64,000 bases of DNA from Alteromonas portus (GCF_005117025.1 NZ_SWCO01000001.1:372001-436000); one strand, 5' to 3'; positions 31,468-40,962 are shown, numbered from the stretch's first letter. Numbers and translations are program-made. The notes: generated by a model from the letters alone, not told the origin.

Positions 31468-32007
31468 ATGAGCACAACATTTTCAACTGATTCGACAGCA
31501 AACGCCACCCCTTTAACACTTGATAGCGCATTATCTGCTCAAGTCCATGTGTTGGGGGACGCTCTCAGGAGCAAAGGTTGGACCGTATCGAGCGCCGAGT
31601 CGTGTACGGGCGGAGGTGTCGCTTTTGCTTTTACCAGTGTGGCAGGTAGTTCTGATTGGTTTAACCAATCCTGGGTGACGTACTCTAATGACGCAAAGCG
31701 AAGCGTTCTGGGGGTAACAGAACAGACGTTAAAAGAGTACGGCGCGGTGTCGAAGCTAACGGTTAAAGAAATGGCTGAAGGCGTGCGCCGTAACAGCGGT
31801 GCGCAACTCGTTGTAACGGTTAGCGGCATTGCCGGCCCTGGCGGTGGCAGCGAAGAAAAACCAGTGGGCACTGTGTGGTTTGGCTTTTTGTGTGAGGAGC
31901 ACGAAGTGCAAATCAAACAGGTTTTCAGCGGCAATCGCGACGAGGTTCGTCAACACGCTATTAGCTTTGCTATTACTCACTTAGTTAAAATGTTGAGTGA
32001 AAATTAA
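31468..32007 (+). CDS. pncC: Nicotinamide-nucleotide amidase PncC (CinA C-terminal family)
   Basis: A 179-residue enzyme that deamidates NMN to nicotinic acid mononucleotide in the pyridine nucleotide cycle. Hallmarks: SSAESCTGGGVAFAFTSVAGSSDWF (about 41-65), YSNDAKRSVLGV, AVSKLTVKEMAEG, and SGIAGPGGGSEEKPVGTVWFGF. It is a single-domain version without the CinA N-terminal domain. It lies between divergent mutS and downstream recA, the usual gammaproteobacterial order. The first ~20 residues (Ser/Thr-rich) are poorly conserved. Confidence 0.93.
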   Translation: MSTTFSTDSTANATPLTLDSALSAQVHVLGDALRSKGWTVSSAESCTGGGVAFAFTSVAGSSDWFNQSWVTYSNDAKRSVLGVTEQTLKEYGAVSKLTVKEMAEGVRRNSGAQLVVTVSGIAGPGGGSEEKPVGTVWFGFLCEEHEVQIKQVFSGNRDEVRQHAISFAITHLVKMLSEN

Positions 32008-32016
32008 AAACACTGG

Positions 32017-32044
32017 TTGAAACTGTATGCTTGTACAGTATAGA
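32017..32044 (+). promoter_or_regulatory. recA promoter with LexA (SOS) box as spacer
   Basis: -35 TTGAAA (32017-32022), SOS box CTGTATGCTTGTACAG (32023-32038) and -10 TATAGA (32039-32044). The 16-bp LexA box fills the spacer exactly, the same arrangement as the E. coli recA promoter. Confidence 0.9.
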
Positions 32045-32127
32045 ATATGATCATTATTTGGTAGTTTCATACAAGATATAGAAAACGCCAATACAGAATT
32101 TAACCGCAAATCCTAGAGGATACATAC

Positions 32128-33174
32128 GTGGACGATAACAAATCAAAAGCTTTAACCGCCGCAGTTGGCCAAATTGAAAAGCAATTTGGTAAAGGCGCAA
32201 TCATGCGCTTAGGCGATAACCAAGCCATGGATATTGAAGCGATTTCTACTGGCTCACTTACCATTGATATCGCTCTAGGTATAGGCGGTTTGCCATGTGG
32301 ACGTGTTGTAGAGATCTACGGGCCAGAATCATCAGGTAAAACCACGCTAACACTTCAAGTTATTGCTGAAGCCCAGCGCAAGGGTAAAACCTGTGCTTTC
32401 GTTGATGCTGAACACGCCCTAGACCCGGTATATGCTGAAAAGCTAGGCGTAAACATCGACGAACTATTGGTATCTCAGCCCGATACTGGTGAGCAAGCGC
32501 TAGAAATTTGCGACATGCTTGTACGTTCAGGTGCGGTAGATGTTGTTATTGTTGACTCGGTAGCGGCGCTTACACCTAAAGCAGAAATTGAAGGTGACAT
32601 GGGTGATTCTCACGTTGGTCTTCAGGCGCGTCTAATGTCGCAAGCGTTGCGTAAGCTTACTGCAAACATCAAGCGTTCAAATACTCTGTGTATCTTCATT
32701 AACCAAATTCGTATGAAGATTGGTGTTATGTTTGGTAACCCAGAAACAACAACCGGTGGTAACGCGCTTAAGTTCTACTCTTCTGTTCGTCTAGACATTC
32801 GCCGTATCGGTGCAGTGAAAGAAGGCGACGAGGTAGTTGGTAACGAAACTCGCGTTAAGGTCGTGAAAAATAAAGTTGCACCTCCGTTTAAGCAAGCTGA
32901 ATTTATGATCCGCTACGGCGAAGGTATCAGCAAAGAAGCTGAGCTTATCGACCTTGGTGTTAAGCAAAAGCTAGTTGATAAAGCGGGTGCTTGGTATAGC
33001 TACAAGGGCGACCGCATTGGTCAAGGTAAAGCGAACGTGATGAAGTTCTTGAAAGAGAATCCTGAGATCGCAAACGAGATTGAAACCAAGATCCGCCAAG
33101 AGCTACTGCTTTCTAAAACAATGAAAGCAGAGGAAGCGATACCTCAGCAAGAAGACGATGTGCTTCCTGAGTAA
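32128..33174 (+). CDS. recA: Recombinase RecA
   Basis: A 348-residue DNA strand-exchange protein and LexA coprotease. The GTG start follows AGAGGA. Walker A GPESSGKT is at 65-72; [18 protein letters not shown], the loop-2 [16 protein letters not shown] and the acidic C-terminal tail (QQEDDVLPE) are all present. SOS control is evident from the upstream LexA box. The next gene is an ABC exporter and not recX, which often follows recA in gammaproteobacteria. Confidence 0.98.
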   Translation: MDDNKSKALTAAVGQIEKQFGKGAIMRLGDNQAMDIEAISTGSLTIDIALGIGGLPCGRVVEIYGPESSGKTTLTLQVIAEAQRKGKTCAFVDAEHALDPVYAEKLGVNIDELLVSQPDTGEQALEICDMLVRSGAVDVVIVDSVAALTPKAEIEGDMGDSHVGLQARLMSQALRKLTANIKRSNTLCIFINQIRMKIGVMFGNPETTTGGNALKFYSSVRLDIRRIGAVKEGDEVVGNETRVKVVKNKVAPPFKQAEFMIRYGEGISKEAELIDLGVKQKLVDKAGAWYSYKGDRIGQGKANVMKFLKENPEIANEIETKIRQELLLSKTMKAEEAIPQQEDDVLPE

Positions 33175-33199
33175 AATTAGCGTTTAACCGCATATTAAG

Positions 33200-33224
33200 A
33201 ACCCACCGCTAGGTGGGTTTTTTT
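33200..33224 (+). terminator. Terminator of recA
   Basis: AACCCACC-GCTA-GGTGGGTT followed by T residues, 26 bp after the recA stop. Confidence 0.9.
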
Positions 33225-33491
33225 ATGGCTTAATGAAAGGGTATATTAAGAAATATTTACTAACACTTAATGTAAGGCTAAAACTTGTACAACAAATAAA
33301 AACAGGGAATGCTGTAATAAATATTTATAAGTACAGACTACTAAGATGCAATGGCTATCACAGCCAAAGCAGGTTAAGTACGCTAAAACAATTTTAAACA
33401 ATTACAACGGCATAATTTGCGGCTACAGCAAAGCAAGCCTACAACAATAATGAACAGTGCTGCTGTTCACACGTGAGAAGAGGGAAGGGAA
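33225..33491. other. Non-coding gap before natA
   Basis: About 270 bp, AT-rich, with no gene visible and no recX remnant recognised. It ends in GAGAAGAGGGAAGGGAA, a purine-rich ribosome site for natA. Confidence 0.45.
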
Positions 33492-34313
33492 ATGATTGAA
33501 ATATCAGGCCTTGCTAAGCGTTTCGAGGTGGAGAACCCGAAAAAGCTTAGTGAACAGGAAAAAAAGGACCCGCGTTTAAAAGGGCGTTATTTTCAGTCAG
33601 TAAGGGATGTGTCTTTTACTTGCGAAAAAGGTCAGGTTCTAGGGCTGTTAGGGCCAAATGGAGCAGGCAAAACAACCACACTTCGCATGCTTTCAACAGC
33701 ACTAAAGCCTGACAGCGGAAAAGTTATCATTGGTGGTGAGGATGTGCTTTCTAACCCTAATATTGCACGTAAAAAAATTGGCTTTTTATCTAGCTCAACG
33801 GGCCTTTATGGTCGTTTGAGTGGCCGAGAGAATATTAGCTACTTCGGTGAGTTGCACGGTATTCCAAAAAATGTGATTAACGCGCGTATTGAAGAGTTAG
33901 CTGACTTGCTTGATATGCAAACCTTCCTTGATAGACGAGCCGAGAATTTCTCGTCAGGGATGAAACAAAAAGTCTCTATTGCTCGTGCTGTTATACACGA
34001 GCCTGAACTAGTGGTACTTGATGAACCAACAACCGGCCTTGATATTATGGCAACCAGTACTGTGATGGAATTCATTCAACGCCTTAAAGATAAAGGCACA
34101 CCAGTTATTTTCTCTACTCACCATCTTGATGAGGTGCAAACCCTTTGTGACAAGGTGACCGTGATTAACCAAGGTGAAACGGTATTTAACGACTCGCTAG
34201 CTGCCTTTAGTGCTTTGTCTGGTAATGACGGGGCTGTCGGGCAAATGCATAAGAGCTTCCTAAAAACACTATCAATGGATTCTGAGGAGATGGGTAATGT
34301 GGTTAATCTTTAA
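33492..34313 (+). CDS. natA: ABC transporter ATPase, NatA-like
   Basis: A 273-residue ATP-binding subunit. Walker A GPNGAGKTT (54-62), Q-loop region GFLSSSTGLYGRLSGREN, signature FSSGMKQKVSIARA, Walker B VVLDEPTTGLD and switch His in STHHLDE are all present. It overlaps the permease gene by 17 bp. NatAB pairs in Bacillus extrude sodium; the closest family resemblance is to NatA-type sodium exporters, but the substrate is not proven. An insertion of charged residues (about 17-32) between the first strands is typical of this subfamily. Confidence 0.85.
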   Translation: MIEISGLAKRFEVENPKKLSEQEKKDPRLKGRYFQSVRDVSFTCEKGQVLGLLGPNGAGKTTTLRMLSTALKPDSGKVIIGGEDVLSNPNIARKKIGFLSSSTGLYGRLSGRENISYFGELHGIPKNVINARIEELADLLDMQTFLDRRAENFSSGMKQKVSIARAVIHEPELVVLDEPTTGLDIMATSTVMEFIQRLKDKGTPVIFSTHHLDEVQTLCDKVTVINQGETVFNDSLAAFSALSGNDGAVGQMHKSFLKTLSMDSEEMGNVVNL

Positions 34314-35493
34314 AAAGGAATTCAAAGAGCTATTACGGGATAAGAAAACCATCATATTCATGATTGGTTTACCGCTTTTGTTATTCCCAGCGATATTTGG
34401 TGTCGCGTTCTTTTTCATGAGTTCAGCGGCGGATAAAGCGGAAAACAAAGTGCTTAAATATGCGATAGTTGGTGAAGCGTATGCGCCTGCAATTGTACAG
34501 TCGTTTAATGACGCATCAGATAAGTTCGAATCGGTTGCGATTGGCGATGAGACTGACTACGCCAAACTCATCAAAAACGAAACATTAGATTTTGTTTTGG
34601 TTATTCCCGAAACCTTTAATAGCGATGTTTTGCGTACAGGTCAGCATAAAATTGAGCTTTATCTCAACGATGCTGGTCTAAATAAGGTGATGGGTCGCGT
34701 ATCCGACATCATTGATGAATATACCGATGCATTCCAACAAACCGCTTTTGCGCAGCTTAATCTAGACGAAACTCAGCAAGAGGCCTTGTTGAAGCCAATC
34801 AAGATAGAAAAGCAAAATGTCGCCGACGATCGCGAAGTGTGGGGTGAACGCTTAGGCGGTATGCTGCCATATTTCATCTTCATCTTGTGCCTTCAAGGCG
34901 CTATGGCCCCAGCGGCTGACTTAGGTGCCGGTGAGAAAGAGCGTGGTACATTAGAAACGCTACTTATATCGCCGATGGACCGTCATAAGCTGGTACTGGG
35001 TAAATTCTTTACTATCGCTACTGCGGGTATAATTACTGCGCTTATTACCGTTTCTTCCATGGCTATATGGGGGCTGGTGTTATCGCAAGGCATGGCCGTT
35101 GAGTTCGTGGTTAAGATCATGTCGATGATTGGTCTTGTAGACTTCTTGCTGATCTTCCTAATGTTGGTGCCGGTGGTGGCAGTGTTCGCCGCTATTCTGC
35201 TTTCACTTTCAATTTATGCTCGCTCGTTTAAAGAAGCGCAAAGCTACATGGGGTCGTTAATTATGGTGGTTATTTTCCCTGTAATTATAGCCATGATGCC
35301 GGGAGTAGAGCTTAAAGGTGGCTGGGTTTGGGTACCGCTGACTAACGTTGCTTTGGCGATGAAAGAACTGTTCAAAGGCACCATGGACTACTTTGCACTC
35401 TTTGGCATATTTACGTCTACCGCAGTGATTGCAACCGGGCTGATTTTCTTCTGTATCCATTGGTTTAACAAAGAAAAAGTTCTGTTTAGATAA
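34297..35493 (+). CDS. natB: ABC-2 type permease, NatB-like
   Basis: A 398-residue membrane subunit with one N-terminal transmembrane helix (about 20-45), a large extracytoplasmic domain (about 50-185), and five or six helices in the C-terminal half. The LGAGEKERGTLETLLISP segment (about residue 210) is the ABC-2 permease signature near the coupling region. GAGGAG precedes its ATG within natA. It most probably forms a Na+ exporter with NatA; other small substrates cannot be excluded. Confidence 0.85.
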   Translation: MWLIFKKEFKELLRDKKTIIFMIGLPLLLFPAIFGVAFFFMSSAADKAENKVLKYAIVGEAYAPAIVQSFNDASDKFESVAIGDETDYAKLIKNETLDFVLVIPETFNSDVLRTGQHKIELYLNDAGLNKVMGRVSDIIDEYTDAFQQTAFAQLNLDETQQEALLKPIKIEKQNVADDREVWGERLGGMLPYFIFILCLQGAMAPAADLGAGEKERGTLETLLISPMDRHKLVLGKFFTIATAGIITALITVSSMAIWGLVLSQGMAVEFVVKIMSMIGLVDFLLIFLMLVPVVAVFAAILLSLSIYARSFKEAQSYMGSLIMVVIFPVIIAMMPGVELKGGWVWVPLTNVALAMKELFKGTMDYFALFGIFTSTAVIATGLIFFCIHWFNKEKVLFR

Positions 35494-35537
35494 CAAAACT
35501 GCTTACCTAGCATCATGTGGATGTTTAGTATCTTTGT

Positions 35538-35568
35538 AATATGCCCGCTAAAAGCGGGCATATTCTTT
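35538..35568. terminator. Terminator between natB and flhB-like gene
   Basis: A perfect 12-bp stem (AATATGCCCGCT with AGCGGGCATATT) and an AAA loop, followed by CTTT. It could serve both convergent genes. Confidence 0.75.
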
Positions 35569-35646
35569 ATAGCAGCAAGGTTTTTTATAGAGTGGACAAT
35601 TTAACACTCGAAGTGCTGGTTCAGTACGCTTTAGTTTTTCTGTTTA

Positions 35647-35964
35647 CTACACCTCAAAGTCGATACGCTTGATAATTCCCTCCCAACCGGGAGGGATTTT
35701 TCCTTGAAGGACATAAGAATAGGCGAGTAACTCGGCAATCACATAATACAGCGATTCAGGGATATCTTGCCCCACATCAAGGGTAGCAAGGACTTCACTT
35801 AAGTAAGGGTCTTCATGAATTAATATCCCGGTTTCTTCAGCCATGGCTATAATGGCTTCCGCCAAATCTCCGTAGCCTTTCGCAACTACTTTAGGTGCGT
35901 TTTTCTTATCGCCGCCGTCATATTTTAAGCCGATGGCGCGTTTTGTCTTTTGCGAATCAGTCAT
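35647..35964 (-). CDS. FlhB C-terminal-domain-like protein
   Basis: A 105-residue cytoplasmic protein resembling the C-terminal domain of the flagellar export switch FlhB: AIGLKYDG near the N terminus, APKVVAKGYGDLAEAII, GILIHEDPYLSEVL, and DVGQDIPESLYYVIAELLAYSYVLQGK. The four membrane helices and the autocleaved NPTH motif of FlhB are both absent. It lies 11 bp after the FliK-like gene on the same strand. Since FlhB-C and FliK interact in the hook-length switch, the pair may form an orphan regulatory module. No other flagellar gene is in the window. Confidence 0.8.
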   Translation of the reverse strand: MTDSQKTKRAIGLKYDGGDKKNAPKVVAKGYGDLAEAIIAMAEETGILIHEDPYLSEVLATLDVGQDIPESLYYVIAELLAYSYVLQGKIPPGWEGIIKRIDFEV

Positions 35965-35975
35965 AAACGCTTTAC

Positions 35976-38561
35976 CTAAACCCTAGTTTCAAAGATTTGA
36001 TGAGGGCGCGAATTTAATGTGTCCGGTATGTGGCCTCGTTGGTAGCTGGTATTTTCAACAACTAGCCCGAGGGAAGTAAGACGTTTATGTAAATACGGTA
36101 GGGTGTCGCCAATACGCCTAAGTACTTCATCGTTGGATGCATATAAGTCTAAAGTAATGGTGCTTTTATCAATTTTAGATTTTGCCAACACTTGTCCGCT
36201 ATCACCAATATCCAGTTTCATTGTAATATTCCAAAGAGAACGTTGGCCTGCTTGTGCGTGCTTATTGTTCTGGCCACCCTGCTCTCGTTTTATCAAGAGT
36301 TCTGGTGGACTTTGATGTTGTGAAAGTGATGGCAATACATAATAGAAACTATCTTGCCCTTGAATACGGCTATCTACATTAGCAATTTTGTTTTGCTGGT
36401 GGCTACTTAACAATGTTTTAAGTTGAGAAAGCAGCTGTTGTCGGCTGTCTAGCTGGTTCATGTCTTGGCTAACGCGACTTGGTTGAGTCGTTACCCCCAT
36501 ATTCGCTAACGTTTTTGAAACGATAGAGTCAGGCGCATCTATTTGCGTTTTTAAGCCTGGCTGACGCTGCATGGCACGCCCCGCTAGTGCTAATTGAACT
36601 AAGGCGACCAGCCCTTGAACGAAGCTGGAAGCGTTTACGGGTGAGGTTAAGTTTATTGGTGTGGTAACCAGCGCCTGTGAGGATATAAGCTGCTGCAAGC
36701 GTTGGGACAATCCTTGCTCGTTCATATCGAGCGCTAGTTTCTTAGTTCCGCTTTTTACACCCTCAATAGCACTTTCGTTCTCTCCAGGTACGCTCTCCTT
36801 TGTTTTTGAACCCGCTATAGTGGTGTGACTATCTGAAACCACTGGCGCTATCTCTTCGCCTTTACTTTTTGTAGCCGCTAGTTGCGCAGCAATATTACTC
36901 AGTAAGCTATTTGATAAGCCTTTTGCCTTTGAGCTTAACGTTTGTGCGAGAGAGGCAAGTGATACAAGAGAGGATTTACTCCCACCGTCTTTTCCTTGCA
37001 TGCTATTACTCTCTGCTGAAGCGGCATCTTTCCCTTCCGTAAATATAGCTTTTGCTGTTGCTAGCAGTTGTTCGCTGGAAGGCTTAGGCGGTCCGATAAA
37101 TTCCCCGTTGGATACCTTGATTTGAGAAGGCTTCGCGTTGAGCGCATCAATGCCCTTTAGGTGCTGCAAAATTTTTTCAAAATGCTGAGCTTCATGTGCC
37201 TTAGATATACCTTGGCTGGGAGATAACTTTTCATTCTCCACAATAGCGATGAGTTGGCTTAATGCTAGGTTGGTATTGCCTGTTTGGCTTAGTAATACTC
37301 TAGAAAGTGCAGTGATTGCATTGTGAACATCGGTGCCTTTAAGCGATGTGGGAGCCACTGCTTTTAGGTTTGTAATGGATGAAGAGGCTTCGAGCGAGCT
37401 ATTTCCCGTGACGGCATCGAGCCCTTTCGCCGTTACTTTTGGTAATTGTGAAAGGTTAAGTTTACTTACATGCTCCTGCGTCAAAGTTGGAGCCGAAAGG
37501 GAAAGGGCCTTGCTCTGAGGTACATCAATTTGTAATAACGCGCTTTGTTGCACAGTGCGAATCGAAAGCTTGCTGTCCGTTAAGGTCAACGCAGAAAGCA
37601 CTTTTAACGCGCTGGTGTCAGCACCAGAACCTTTTAACAGCGCGTTAAGTTGTGGCGGGTTACTCAAGTTACGCTCAACAGCAACGCCGCCCTGCTTAAG
37701 AGCGCTGGAAATAAGCTGTTGCTGTAAGTTGGTACTTACATTTTTATGGGTTATAGCGGCGGAATTATTGTGGTTGGCTCCTAGGGCTGCGCTTTCATTG
37801 GACAAACCTTGAGAGATTTGTAGCGCGATTCCACCGTTGCTAGCTCGGCTTAGCCCTATAACGACCTGCTGACCGACCAGCTTTTGAAGCGCTGCTTTAG
37901 CCGTGCTATCCAGCTTTTCAGTGTTTATGTCCGTAAGGGGAACAACCTCGTTTTTAGCCGTGGTGAGCATGAGTTGCCCAAAGTTTTCACTCCTAGTGGA
38001 AATAGAAAGCTGACCTTTAAGCGTAACGGCGGCGTTATTTGCAGCCAGAGCTTGTGTCACAGCTTTCAGTAATTCAGCTTTATCGGGCGCTGACAATGCC
38101 ACGCCTTGTTGAGATAAACTTGTAGAAAGGAGTATTGCAGATTGAGCGCTTAACTGACTTTGCGAAGCATTCTGAGCATTTTTCGCTTCTGGGCCTGAGA
38201 ATTGGCTGGGGGAGGCAGGTAAAAGTGCAAGCTGTGCATTATTAATTGCTTGGTTAGAAAGCTTAGCGCTTACTTCTGCGGGTAAAACAACGTTAAGTAC
38301 TTGAGCTGCTGACGATACCTTATTTGGTGTAACCGTTATCGATAGCACTCGTTCAGGCAAGCGTTCAACTATTACTTTCGCGGTATTATCTAAAGTGGCA
38401 GCCTGCGACAGCGCAGCGTTGGCAATAGCAGGAGAAGTACTTCTGCTCGTCCCTTGAGTCGCGGTATCAACATTTCCTGGTGACGATAAAGATGTTGGCG
38501 AAGTCGAGCCCGTTGACTGATTCAGAGCCGCTGCCAATAGTGATGATAATGGTGTTGTCAT
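35976..38561 (-). CDS. FliK-like flagellar hook-length control family protein
   Basis: An 861-residue protein rich in Ser, Ala, Gln and Leu, mostly without recognisable fold. The C-terminal ~80 residues (from WNITMKLDIGDSGQVLAKSKI through LYASNDEVLRRIGDTLPYLHKRLTSLGLVVEN) resemble the FliK C-terminal (Flg_hook) domain. FliK measures hook length and switches substrate specificity through FlhB. The protein is twice the size of E. coli FliK and stands away from any flagellar operon, next to ccm. The partner FlhB-C-like gene follows directly. Confidence 0.7.
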   Translation of the reverse strand: MTTPLSSLLAAALNQSTGSTSPTSLSSPGNVDTATQGTSRSTSPAIANAALSQAATLDNTAKVIVERLPERVLSITVTPNKVSSAAQVLNVVLPAEVSAKLSNQAINNAQLALLPASPSQFSGPEAKNAQNASQSQLSAQSAILLSTSLSQQGVALSAPDKAELLKAVTQALAANNAAVTLKGQLSISTRSENFGQLMLTTAKNEVVPLTDINTEKLDSTAKAALQKLVGQQVVIGLSRASNGGIALQISQGLSNESAALGANHNNSAAITHKNVSTNLQQQLISSALKQGGVAVERNLSNPPQLNALLKGSGADTSALKVLSALTLTDSKLSIRTVQQSALLQIDVPQSKALSLSAPTLTQEHVSKLNLSQLPKVTAKGLDAVTGNSSLEASSSITNLKAVAPTSLKGTDVHNAITALSRVLLSQTGNTNLALSQLIAIVENEKLSPSQGISKAHEAQHFEKILQHLKGIDALNAKPSQIKVSNGEFIGPPKPSSEQLLATAKAIFTEGKDAASAESNSMQGKDGGSKSSLVSLASLAQTLSSKAKGLSNSLLSNIAAQLAATKSKGEEIAPVVSDSHTTIAGSKTKESVPGENESAIEGVKSGTKKLALDMNEQGLSQRLQQLISSQALVTTPINLTSPVNASSFVQGLVALVQLALAGRAMQRQPGLKTQIDAPDSIVSKTLANMGVTTQPSRVSQDMNQLDSRQQLLSQLKTLLSSHQQNKIANVDSRIQGQDSFYYVLPSLSQHQSPPELLIKREQGGQNNKHAQAGQRSLWNITMKLDIGDSGQVLAKSKIDKSTITLDLYASNDEVLRRIGDTLPYLHKRLTSLGLVVENTSYQRGHIPDTLNSRPHQIFETRV

Positions 38562-38884
38562 AATTGAGATATCGGCACAGTCGCGCTTTTCCTTACTTAT
38601 TTGAGTATAGCAAATTTGACTATAGCAAAGTGCTTTGAGGCTGTTGCACCATTAATAAGCGCTCATCAATAAACTAAAGCGAAACCATTCGTTCTTAAGG
38701 CAGATGAACAATTTATCTTTGCGCTGAAAGACTACCCACCCTTGCTCTACGGGCTCTTTGGAAAAATGCCTTTGTCTTTGAAGTAAATCATATTTAATTG
38801 GAATTCGCGACTGCGAAAAAGCGTTCATGTGGTAGACTAGCGCCATTTTTTAAAACCTCTTTTTTAGGTTGGAGTAGCCAAGTA
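38562..38884. other. Divergent intergenic region between fliK-like and ccmA
   Basis: 323 bp that must contain promoters for both directions. TATAGCAAA is directly repeated (38606-38614 and 38621-38629). I could not assign a convincing -35/-10 pair. GGAG precedes the chosen ccmA start. Confidence 0.4.
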
Positions 38885-39508
38885 GTGTTAGAGGCGTGCG
38901 GATTAACGTGCAGCAAACGAGATAGAACCCTTTTTGAGGGGCTTTCACTGGTTGTTAATACTGGTGAGTTGCTGTACTTGCGCGGCCCTAACGGTGCAGG
39001 GAAAACCAGCTTACTTCGCATATTAACTGGGTTGAGTGAACCTGATTCGGGCGCCGTTTTATATAACGGTGTAAACATTTCCGAAGACAAGACCGGCTAT
39101 TATCGCGATCTTTTCTATTTAGGACATAAGAGCGGTACTAACGGCAGCCTTTCAGCCTTGGATAACTTATCGTTTTGGTTAGCCCAACACAGTATATCGA
39201 TGCAAGAAAATACGCTGTATGACGTCTTGGCAAAAGTAGGGTTAGTTGGGCTTGAAGATGTGCCTGTTAGGTATTTATCGGCAGGTCAACAGCGTCGTGT
39301 GGCGCTATCAAGACTATGGCTTAAGCCAGCAAAGGTGTGGATATTAGACGAACCGTTTACTGCGCTTGATGTTAAAGGGGTTCACTTACTTGAAACAAGT
39401 ATGAAAGAGCACGTAAGTCGCGGCGGTCTCATCATTACTACTTCGCATCAACATCTATCAGAAACTGCTGGGGAACACCGTGTATTCGATTTGGAGTACC
39501 GCTTTTAA
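38885..39508 (+). CDS. ccmA: Heme exporter ATPase CcmA
   Basis: I chose the GTG at 38885: GGAG lies upstream and MLEACGLTCSKRDRTLF then matches the start of E. coli CcmA, giving the same length of 207 residues. A longer frame from 38798 adds 29 unmatched residues. Walker A GPNGAGKTS, signature YLSAGQQRRVALSRL and Walker B WILDEPFTALD are present. With CcmB it drives release of holo-CcmE from CcmC. It is the first gene of ccmABCDEFGHI. Confidence 0.93.
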   Translation: MLEACGLTCSKRDRTLFEGLSLVVNTGELLYLRGPNGAGKTSLLRILTGLSEPDSGAVLYNGVNISEDKTGYYRDLFYLGHKSGTNGSLSALDNLSFWLAQHSISMQENTLYDVLAKVGLVGLEDVPVRYLSAGQQRRVALSRLWLKPAKVWILDEPFTALDVKGVHLLETSMKEHVSRGGLIITTSHQHLSETAGEHRVFDLEYRF

Positions 39509-40173
39509 TGTCACTTTATCAAGGTATTTTTAAACGCGATATGCACATTGCGTTCAAGCAAAAAGCGGAATTAGTGCAGCCACTGATGTTTTTACTGATG
39601 GTGGTGACCTTATTTCCCTTAGGCGTTAGTCCGTCTCCCGACACCCTTCAACGCATTGGGCCAGGGGTAATTTGGATTGCGGCGATTTTGTCATCGCTCA
39701 TGGCGATGGAAAGGCTGTTTCGCGATGACTTTCAAGACGGTTCGCTAGAGCAGTACATGCTTTCTGGTATGGCGCTACCGGCGGTGAGCGCAGTAAAAGT
39801 AGCCGCCCATTGGCTGGTTAGCTTCGTGCCTTTATTATTGCTTTCTCCACTGCTAGCGATGTTTTTAAATTTAACGGTCGATATGTATATCGCGCTCGTT
39901 TTAACATTGTTGCTGGGAACGCCATTACTTTCTTTAATTGGTGCTATCGCAGTAGGGCTTACCGTTGGATTGCAAAAAGGTGGGGTGCTGTTGGCATTGC
40001 TACTTATCCCTGTCTTTATTCCGTTACTGATATTTGCCACGTCGGCTGTGGATTCTGCCGCACTGCAATTACCTTATCATGCGCAACTTGCTATTATTGC
40101 CGCCATGCTTTTATTGGCTGCGGCATTGGCACCGTTTGCCATCGCGTATTCTTTAAAAGTGAGTCAAAACTAA
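39508..40173 (+). CDS. ccmB: Heme exporter permease CcmB
   Basis: A 221-residue membrane protein with six hydrophobic segments. FKRDMHIAFKQKAELVQPLMFL at the N terminus and the LSSLMAMERLFRDDFQDGSLEQYMLSG segment are CcmB hallmarks. It is the membrane partner of CcmA. The start overlaps the ccmA stop by 1 bp and the stop overlaps the ccmC start by 1 bp. Confidence 0.95.
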   Translation: MSLYQGIFKRDMHIAFKQKAELVQPLMFLLMVVTLFPLGVSPSPDTLQRIGPGVIWIAAILSSLMAMERLFRDDFQDGSLEQYMLSGMALPAVSAVKVAAHWLVSFVPLLLLSPLLAMFLNLTVDMYIALVLTLLLGTPLLSLIGAIAVGLTVGLQKGGVLLALLLIPVFIPLLIFATSAVDSAALQLPYHAQLAIIAAMLLLAAALAPFAIAYSLKVSQN

Positions 40174-40961
40174 TGTGGAAGTGGTTACACCCCTACGCAA
40201 AGACAGAGCGCGCGTATCAGCTCTGCCTAACTTTACAGCCTTGGTTTTGGGTTGGTGCTTTAGTGTGTCTGAGCATTGGCACTGTATGGGGGCTGGCATT
40301 TGCGCCTCAAGATTATCAACAAGGTGATTCATTTAGAATTATCTATATCCATGTACCTAGCGCCATTTTGTCTATGGGCACTTATGTCGCCATGGCAATT
40401 GCAGCCTTGGTGGGTATGGTGTGGCAGTGGCGCACTGCCTATATGAGCATGATTGCAATGGCGCCTATCGGCGCAGTAATGACGTTTATCGCTCTTTTCA
40501 CGGGCGCCGCCTGGGGCAAGCCAATGTGGGGCGCTTGGTGGGTGTGGGATGCACGCCTAACTTCAGAGCTTATTCTACTTTTTTTATATATGGGCGTGAT
40601 TGCGCTTTACGGTGCGTTTGAAGATAAACAGCAGGCGGGTAAAGCCGCAGGGGTGATGGCGCTTGTAGGCGTAGTAAATATCCCCATTATTCACTACTCG
40701 GTAGAATGGTGGAACACGTTACATCAGGGGGCAACTATCAGTAAATTCGACAACCCTTCGATTGCTCCTGAAATGCTGTGGCCACTGTTAATTAACTTGT
40801 TGGGTTTCGCATTTTTTATCGGCGCAGTAACGACAGTGCGCTTACGTAATGAGATTGTGCTTAGAGAAATGCACAGACCTTGGGTGCAAGCCTTGGCATT
40901 AGATAATGTGCCGAAACAGACCAGTGGCTCACCTAACGGTAATTTAAAAGAGGGCAGTTAA
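40173..40961 (+). CDS. ccmC: Heme-handling protein CcmC
   Basis: A 262-residue protein with six membrane segments. The tryptophan-rich heme-binding signature WGAWWVWDARLTSEL (about 119-133) and axial His-containing loops (YIHVPSAI, and NIPIIHYSVEWWNTLHQG) are intact. CcmC loads heme onto CcmE in the periplasm. It is followed after one base by ccmD. Confidence 0.96.
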   Translation: MWKWLHPYAKTERAYQLCLTLQPWFWVGALVCLSIGTVWGLAFAPQDYQQGDSFRIIYIHVPSAILSMGTYVAMAIAALVGMVWQWRTAYMSMIAMAPIGAVMTFIALFTGAAWGKPMWGAWWVWDARLTSELILLFLYMGVIALYGAFEDKQQAGKAAGVMALVGVVNIPIIHYSVEWWNTLHQGATISKFDNPSIAPEMLWPLLINLLGFAFFIGAVTTVRLRNEIVLREMHRPWVQALALDNVPKQTSGSPNGNLKEGS

Positions 40962-40962
40962 G

